From Arthrobacter sp. 260 (GTDB taxonomy: Bacteria > Actinomycetota > Actinomycetes > Actinomycetales > Micrococcaceae), in NCBI RefSeq assembly GCF_013116745.1, contig NZ_JABFOE010000006.1:157533-221532 (forward strand): a DNA stretch of 64,000 nucleotides. The letters run 5' to 3'. This document shows, in pieces, positions 60,763 to 64,000 of the stretch. The position numbers were made by a program, and so were the translations under genes. How positions within the stretch are numbered: position 1 is the first letter of the stretch; the number at the start of each line of letters is the position of its first letter. Under the pieces are notes generated by a model that saw only the letters and a program-made list of their open reading frames with translations, was not told where the DNA came from and made no database searches.

Positions 60763-61986
60763 TCAGGGGCCAGCGGAGCCGATAGCAGCGAGATTTGTTG
60801 TTCCGCCCACGGCGCCGATCGCCACTGAGCCGGTTGCCTGCCGCCCGAGGTACCACCCGTGCGTGCGTTCAGACCCCTCGCCCGGACGAATCTGCCAGCG
60901 GGTGTCGCTGACCCGCACGATCGGCCCTGTCGCAATGAGGTTCAAGGTCACCGGTTGAACCACGGCATCGGACACCGTCCCGCCGCCAAGGCAGCCGTTG
61001 GTGATGAACCGATCGAACTGGATCGATCCGGAGGCGGTAGCTGTTCCCAGCTTGCGACCGATAGTCAGCACCCCGGGTCCTGACCCGACCACAAATTGCT
61101 CCCGGATGGCGGTCGTACCGTCACCACAGTCAATCAGTTCGGCGGTGAAACTCGACGCGCTGACCGTCGTCACACGTCCTGGGGGGCCGGTGGTGCTGGC
61201 CTGCACGATCGTGTCCTCGAAGAGCACACCCAAGCCCCCGGGGGGCTCAAACTCGGCGCTGTAGTCTCCCCGCGCACCCGTGCCACCCGGCGGTGCGACC
61301 GGGTCCGGTGCGGCCGGAACGTCCCCGTGGTTTCGCTGGCGCTCCACGGCGTATTTCAGGAATGCTGCTGGGCTCTCCGTCCCTACAATGAGCGAACCCA
61401 CGGTCAGAGTTCCAGTACCGTCGCGGGCAAAGTCATAAAACCGGCCGGTCGATCGGTCAGGACCAGCGGAGGTGGTGCCGCTAATGCCTGTGAAGAATTT
61501 CGCCGAGGTACCTGTCACCGCAAGCTGAATCTCCTGCGCCCATAGCGTCGTGACCGACTCCGGCTCGCCGCACCCGGGGTTCGCGGTGACAACCAGATTG
61601 ACGACTGCTTGCCCGACGGCGCGGTCGAGGCTGTGTCCGATCTCGAGGACCACCGGACCGGGCTCGCGCGCATCCCTGGTTTCGGTTTGCACCGTGCTGG
61701 TGGCAATATCTTCGGTTGAATCCGAACAAGTGACCGTGTCCGCCCGGGACAGGAATACGTCAACTGTTGCGAACCCACCGACCTCCTGTCGGAACGAGAC
61801 CGCCCCAGCATAGGCGTCGTCCGAATCCGGGAGGAGGTTGACCGCGGCCTGGTAATAGCGCAGATCGCTCTGCTGCGCGTCACCGGGCGGTGCCGCCGCC
61901 GCACCACTGGCCAGCCCTGGGGTAATCAGCCCCGCGATGGCTATGCAACTAACCACCCTGCGATATGCACCCATGCACGGCTTCAT
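60763..61986 (-). CDS. secreted protein of unknown function
   Basis: A 407-residue exported protein. Residues 1-31 form a signal peptide (RRVVSCIAIAGLITPGLASG, then AAAAPPG). The remainder is beta-rich with paired cysteines (near 80, 131, 285, 324), Thr/Ser-rich, no membrane anchor. No domain recognised. Start ATG 61986 follows GGGAG; two upstream ATGs (62013, 62040) lack such a site. It converges with the M15-like peptidase. Confidence 0.7.
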   Translation of the reverse strand: MKPCMGAYRRVVSCIAIAGLITPGLASGAAAAPPGDAQQSDLRYYQAAVNLLPDSDDAYAGAVSFRQEVGGFATVDVFLSRADTVTCSDSTEDIATSTVQTETRDAREPGPVVLEIGHSLDRAVGQAVVNLVVTANPGCGEPESVTTLWAQEIQLAVTGTSAKFFTGISGTTSAGPDRSTGRFYDFARDGTGTLTVGSLIVGTESPAAFLKYAVERQRNHGDVPAAPDPVAPPGGTGARGDYSAEFEPPGGLGVLFEDTIVQASTTGPPGRVTTVSASSFTAELIDCGDGTTAIREQFVVGSGPGVLTIGRKLGTATASGSIQFDRFITNGCLGGGTVSDAVVQPVTLNLIATGPIVRVSDTRWQIRPGEGSERTHGWYLGRQATGSVAIGAVGGTTNLAAIGSAGP

Positions 61987-62129
61987 CGCCCGCTCCCTGC
62001 TCTCCCCCGTCATTTTACTCCTGGGTCGTTTTCCAGTCACTGCTCTTTTCTCCGTCCGAACGCCGTGGGCCCGTTCCGACCGGCCGACAGCTAGGGGATT
62101 CCGTCAGGAGCGCGTGAGAGCATTAATCC

Positions 62130-64000
62130 ATGCCCCAGACGAGCTCCCCCATGATCGATGTCACCGACATCATCCGCATGGTGGGCGGTGCCTCATTCCA
62201 GCGGGGGCAGACCTATGCGAAGCAAGGGGCGGTCACCCAACTGGCCTGGGACCCGTCGGCAAACACCCTGGACGCCAGGGTGCAGGGCAACTCACCCGGC
62301 GCGTACCGGACCCGGCTATTCCTCAGCGCGAAGGGCGACGGGAGGTACCACCTCAAAGACAGCTTCTGCAGTTGCCCCATCAGCCTCGATTGCAAGCACG
62401 TCGCCGCCACGGCCCTGCAGAGCAACACCGAACACCTCCTCTCGCGTCAGGAACTCACCGCGCCGGTCAGGAAATCCGCACCACAGGGCTGGCAGACCTC
62501 GCTTTCAGGACTGATCTCCCCGCCGGCAGACGATCCCGCAGGACCGCCCACCAGCAACACCCCGCTGGGGCTCCAGTTCGAGCTGCGGACCGCACAGGGC
62601 CTCCGCACCGGTTGGCAGTCCACCCCGAAGACCCAGCGCCGGACGGCGAAACCGCAGCTCGGCGTCCGGCCGGTGATCCGCAACAGCAAGGGCAACTGGG
62701 TCAAAAACAACCTGTCCTGGGGCAGCATCAGCTACCAGACCTACGGCATGATCCTCGACCCGGATCAGCACCGGTGGTTCTCCCAGTTCCCATCCCTGCA
62801 TCGGGGAACGGGTGTCAGCTACTTCGGCAACAATGACTCCTGGCTCTACCTGGAAGACTTCAGCAACCCCCTGCTGTGGCAGCTGCTACGGGAAGCGGCG
62901 CGCCTGGGCGTCGAGTTTGTCGGATCGACCAAGGGGGTCGCGGTGGTCCTGGCGGGCAGCGCCACCCTGAAACTTGATGCGACCACCACCGACGGCCAGT
63001 TGCATCTCCGTCCGGTGCTGGAAATCGACGGCCACCAGCACCCGCCCGACACTGCGCAACCGATCAGCACCCACGGCATCTACACGGTGCACCCGGGCAG
63101 CCCCACCCAGAGCACCATCATCACCCTGGCACCCACCGCCAAACGTCTCACCGACCATGACATTGGACTGCTGCTGCAGACCGCCCCCGTGGTGATCCCC
63201 GCCGCCGAGATGCCCCTGTTCCTCGACAGTTTCTACCCGCGGCTCCGCCAGGCCATCGAAGTGATCAGCAGCGACGATTCGGTGACCTTCCCGGATATTG
63301 CGCCACCCCTGCTGGTCCTCACGGCCCACTACACGTCCGGGGACCGGCTGGACCTGTCCTGGGACTGGGAGTACCGGCTCGGCGATGACACCACCCGCAA
63401 GGCCCTGCAACCCGATCCCGGTGCCCAGGACTACCGGGACCCCGCAGTGGAGGAGGCGCTGCTCCGCACCGCGCGCGTCCATCTCGGAGGCACCCCCCTC
63501 AAGGCGGTCACCCTGGAGGACATGGCCGCCGTCGAGTTCACCGAAGACACCCTGCCGAAACTCCTGGAGCTCGACGGAATCCGCGTGGACGTCGTCGGCG
63601 AGCAGCCAAGCTATGAGGAGCTCACCGAACCCGCCCAGCTGACCATTACCACCGTGGAGACTGACAACCGCGACTGGTTTGATCTCGGGGTACTGGTGAC
63701 GGTCCAGGGGCGCAAGATCCCCTTCGACCACATTTTCCGGGCATTGGCGCAGGGCAAGAAGAAGATCAAGCTGGTGGACCACAGCTACCTCTCAATGAAC
63801 CAGCCGGTTTTCGAGCAGCTGCGTGAGTTGATCGAGGAAGCCCGCGCGCTCAACGAGTGGGAGCCGGGCTTGAAGATCAGCCGCTACCAAGCCGGACTCT
63901 GGGCGGAGTTCGAGGACCTCGCCGAGGAGACGGAGGAGGCCCAGGGCTGGCGGGTCGCGGTCGCCGGGCTGAATGACCTGACGGAAATCACCCCCACCCC
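62130..64000 (+). CDS. SWIM zinc-finger protein, likely SNF2-type helicase N-terminal part (partial)
   Basis: A long open frame runs from ATG 62130 to the right edge without a stop; 623 residues are visible. A SWIM zinc finger appears near residues 76-95: FCSCPISLDCKHVA (CxCx5-6CxH). The following residues (up to about 620) have the composition of the SNF2 helicase-associated region of bacterial SWIM/SNF2 proteins; the helicase core would lie beyond the window. Either ATG 62130 or ATG 62151 may be the start. Chromatin-like remodelling is not expected; bacterial members take part in transcription recycling or repair. Confidence 0.75.
   Translation, partial: MPQTSSPMIDVTDIIRMVGGASFQRGQTYAKQGAVTQLAWDPSANTLDARVQGNSPGAYRTRLFLSAKGDGRYHLKDSFCSCPISLDCKHVAATALQSNTEHLLSRQELTAPVRKSAPQGWQTSLSGLISPPADDPAGPPTSNTPLGLQFELRTAQGLRTGWQSTPKTQRRTAKPQLGVRPVIRNSKGNWVKNNLSWGSISYQTYGMILDPDQHRWFSQFPSLHRGTGVSYFGNNDSWLYLEDFSNPLLWQLLREAARLGVEFVGSTKGVAVVLAGSATLKLDATTTDGQLHLRPVLEIDGHQHPPDTAQPISTHGIYTVHPGSPTQSTIITLAPTAKRLTDHDIGLLLQTAPVVIPAAEMPLFLDSFYPRLRQAIEVISSDDSVTFPDIAPPLLVLTAHYTSGDRLDLSWDWEYRLGDDTTRKALQPDPGAQDYRDPAVEEALLRTARVHLGGTPLKAVTLEDMAAVEFTEDTLPKLLELDGIRVDVVGEQPSYEELTEPAQLTITTVETDNRDWFDLGVLVTVQGRKIPFDHIFRALAQGKKKIKLVDHSYLSMNQPVFEQLRELIEEARALNEWEPGLKISRYQAGLWAEFEDLAEETEEAQGWRVAVAGLNDLTEITPT

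Noticed and set aside
62886..63782. 298-residue minus-strand frame near the right edge
   Set aside because: Opposite to the continuous SWIM-type gene, which lacks a stop to the edge and has the zinc-finger motif.
1..64000. CRISPR arrays, tRNA or rRNA genes, prophage or insertion sequences
   Set aside because: No regularly spaced repeats, no tRNA-like cloverleaf in the spacers, and no phage or transposase-like genes were seen on either strand.

Overview
The window is GC-rich, densely coded DNA with no intergenic gap over 300 bases. It reads as the chromosome of a free-living actinobacterium, most likely Micrococcaceae / Arthrobacter-like. The evidence is the base composition, frequent GTG/TTG starts, an actinobacterial-type aconitase with a low-complexity linker, TM0106-type nuclease-helicase, DUF3817 and tripartite tricarboxylate transporter genes. 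That placement is inference from gene content, not a marker-gene result. I saw no rRNA, tRNA, CRISPR array, phage or insertion sequence.

Layout. 0-8 kb: mixed housekeeping and stress genes. These are a methyltransferase, a DoxX-like membrane protein, an HNH nuclease with a possible modified-base reader domain, a NERD-domain protein, a PAP2-type gene cut by one in-frame TAG, an ArsR regulator divergent from an Old Yellow Enzyme, an acetyltransferase, and a CDGSH/diiron pair. 8-15 kb: an amide/lactam catabolic cluster (acetamidase, PucR regulator, PxpA, biotin carrier, biotin carboxylase, PxpB, PxpC) that looks like a dissected urea-carboxylase-type machine plus a 5-oxoprolinase. 15-21 kb: a LacI-regulated operon (asparaginase, polysaccharide-deacetylase-fold hydrolase, MFS transporter, two SDRs, orphan) that may degrade a cyclic imide through its half-amide.

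22-25 kb: a secreted GDPD, an amidotransferase and a Baeyer-Villiger-type monooxygenase, followed by the first copy of a palindromic repeat. 25.4-41.3 kb: a tricarboxylate island. It holds a GntR regulator, two TcuA-like flavoproteins, USP, aconitase, an isocitrate-dehydrogenase-family enzyme, a split AbrB-type membrane protein, a D-2-hydroxyacid dehydrogenase, a TctA-TctB fusion permease, TctC, a PrpF-type isomerase and a LysR regulator. Together these could import a citrate-like acid (tricarballylate or trans-aconitate are the leading guesses) and feed it through cis-aconitate into the TCA cycle. A shared TTGTATACA operator core ties the first tcuA gene to the aconitase/dehydrogenase promoter. 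The second repeat copy lies just after LysR.

41.5-51.2 kb: alcohol/polyol oxidation (Zn alcohol dehydrogenase, gluconate-dehydrogenase-subunit-3-like protein, GMC oxidoreductase; then IclR and ABM divergent from glycerol dehydrogenase, a FAD/Fe-S dehydrogenase and an MBL hydrolase), ending in a 15-bp minisatellite. 51.2-64 kb: small membrane proteins, a RecB-like nuclease-helicase, an XRE-cupin regulator divergent from a BenE transporter, a cold-shock gene with a structured leader, a quinone-reductase-like enzyme, an M15/VanY-like peptidase, a secreted protein of unknown role and the 5' part of a large SWIM zinc-finger gene that runs off the right edge. Functions were assigned by reading motifs and family resemblance; no database search was run.
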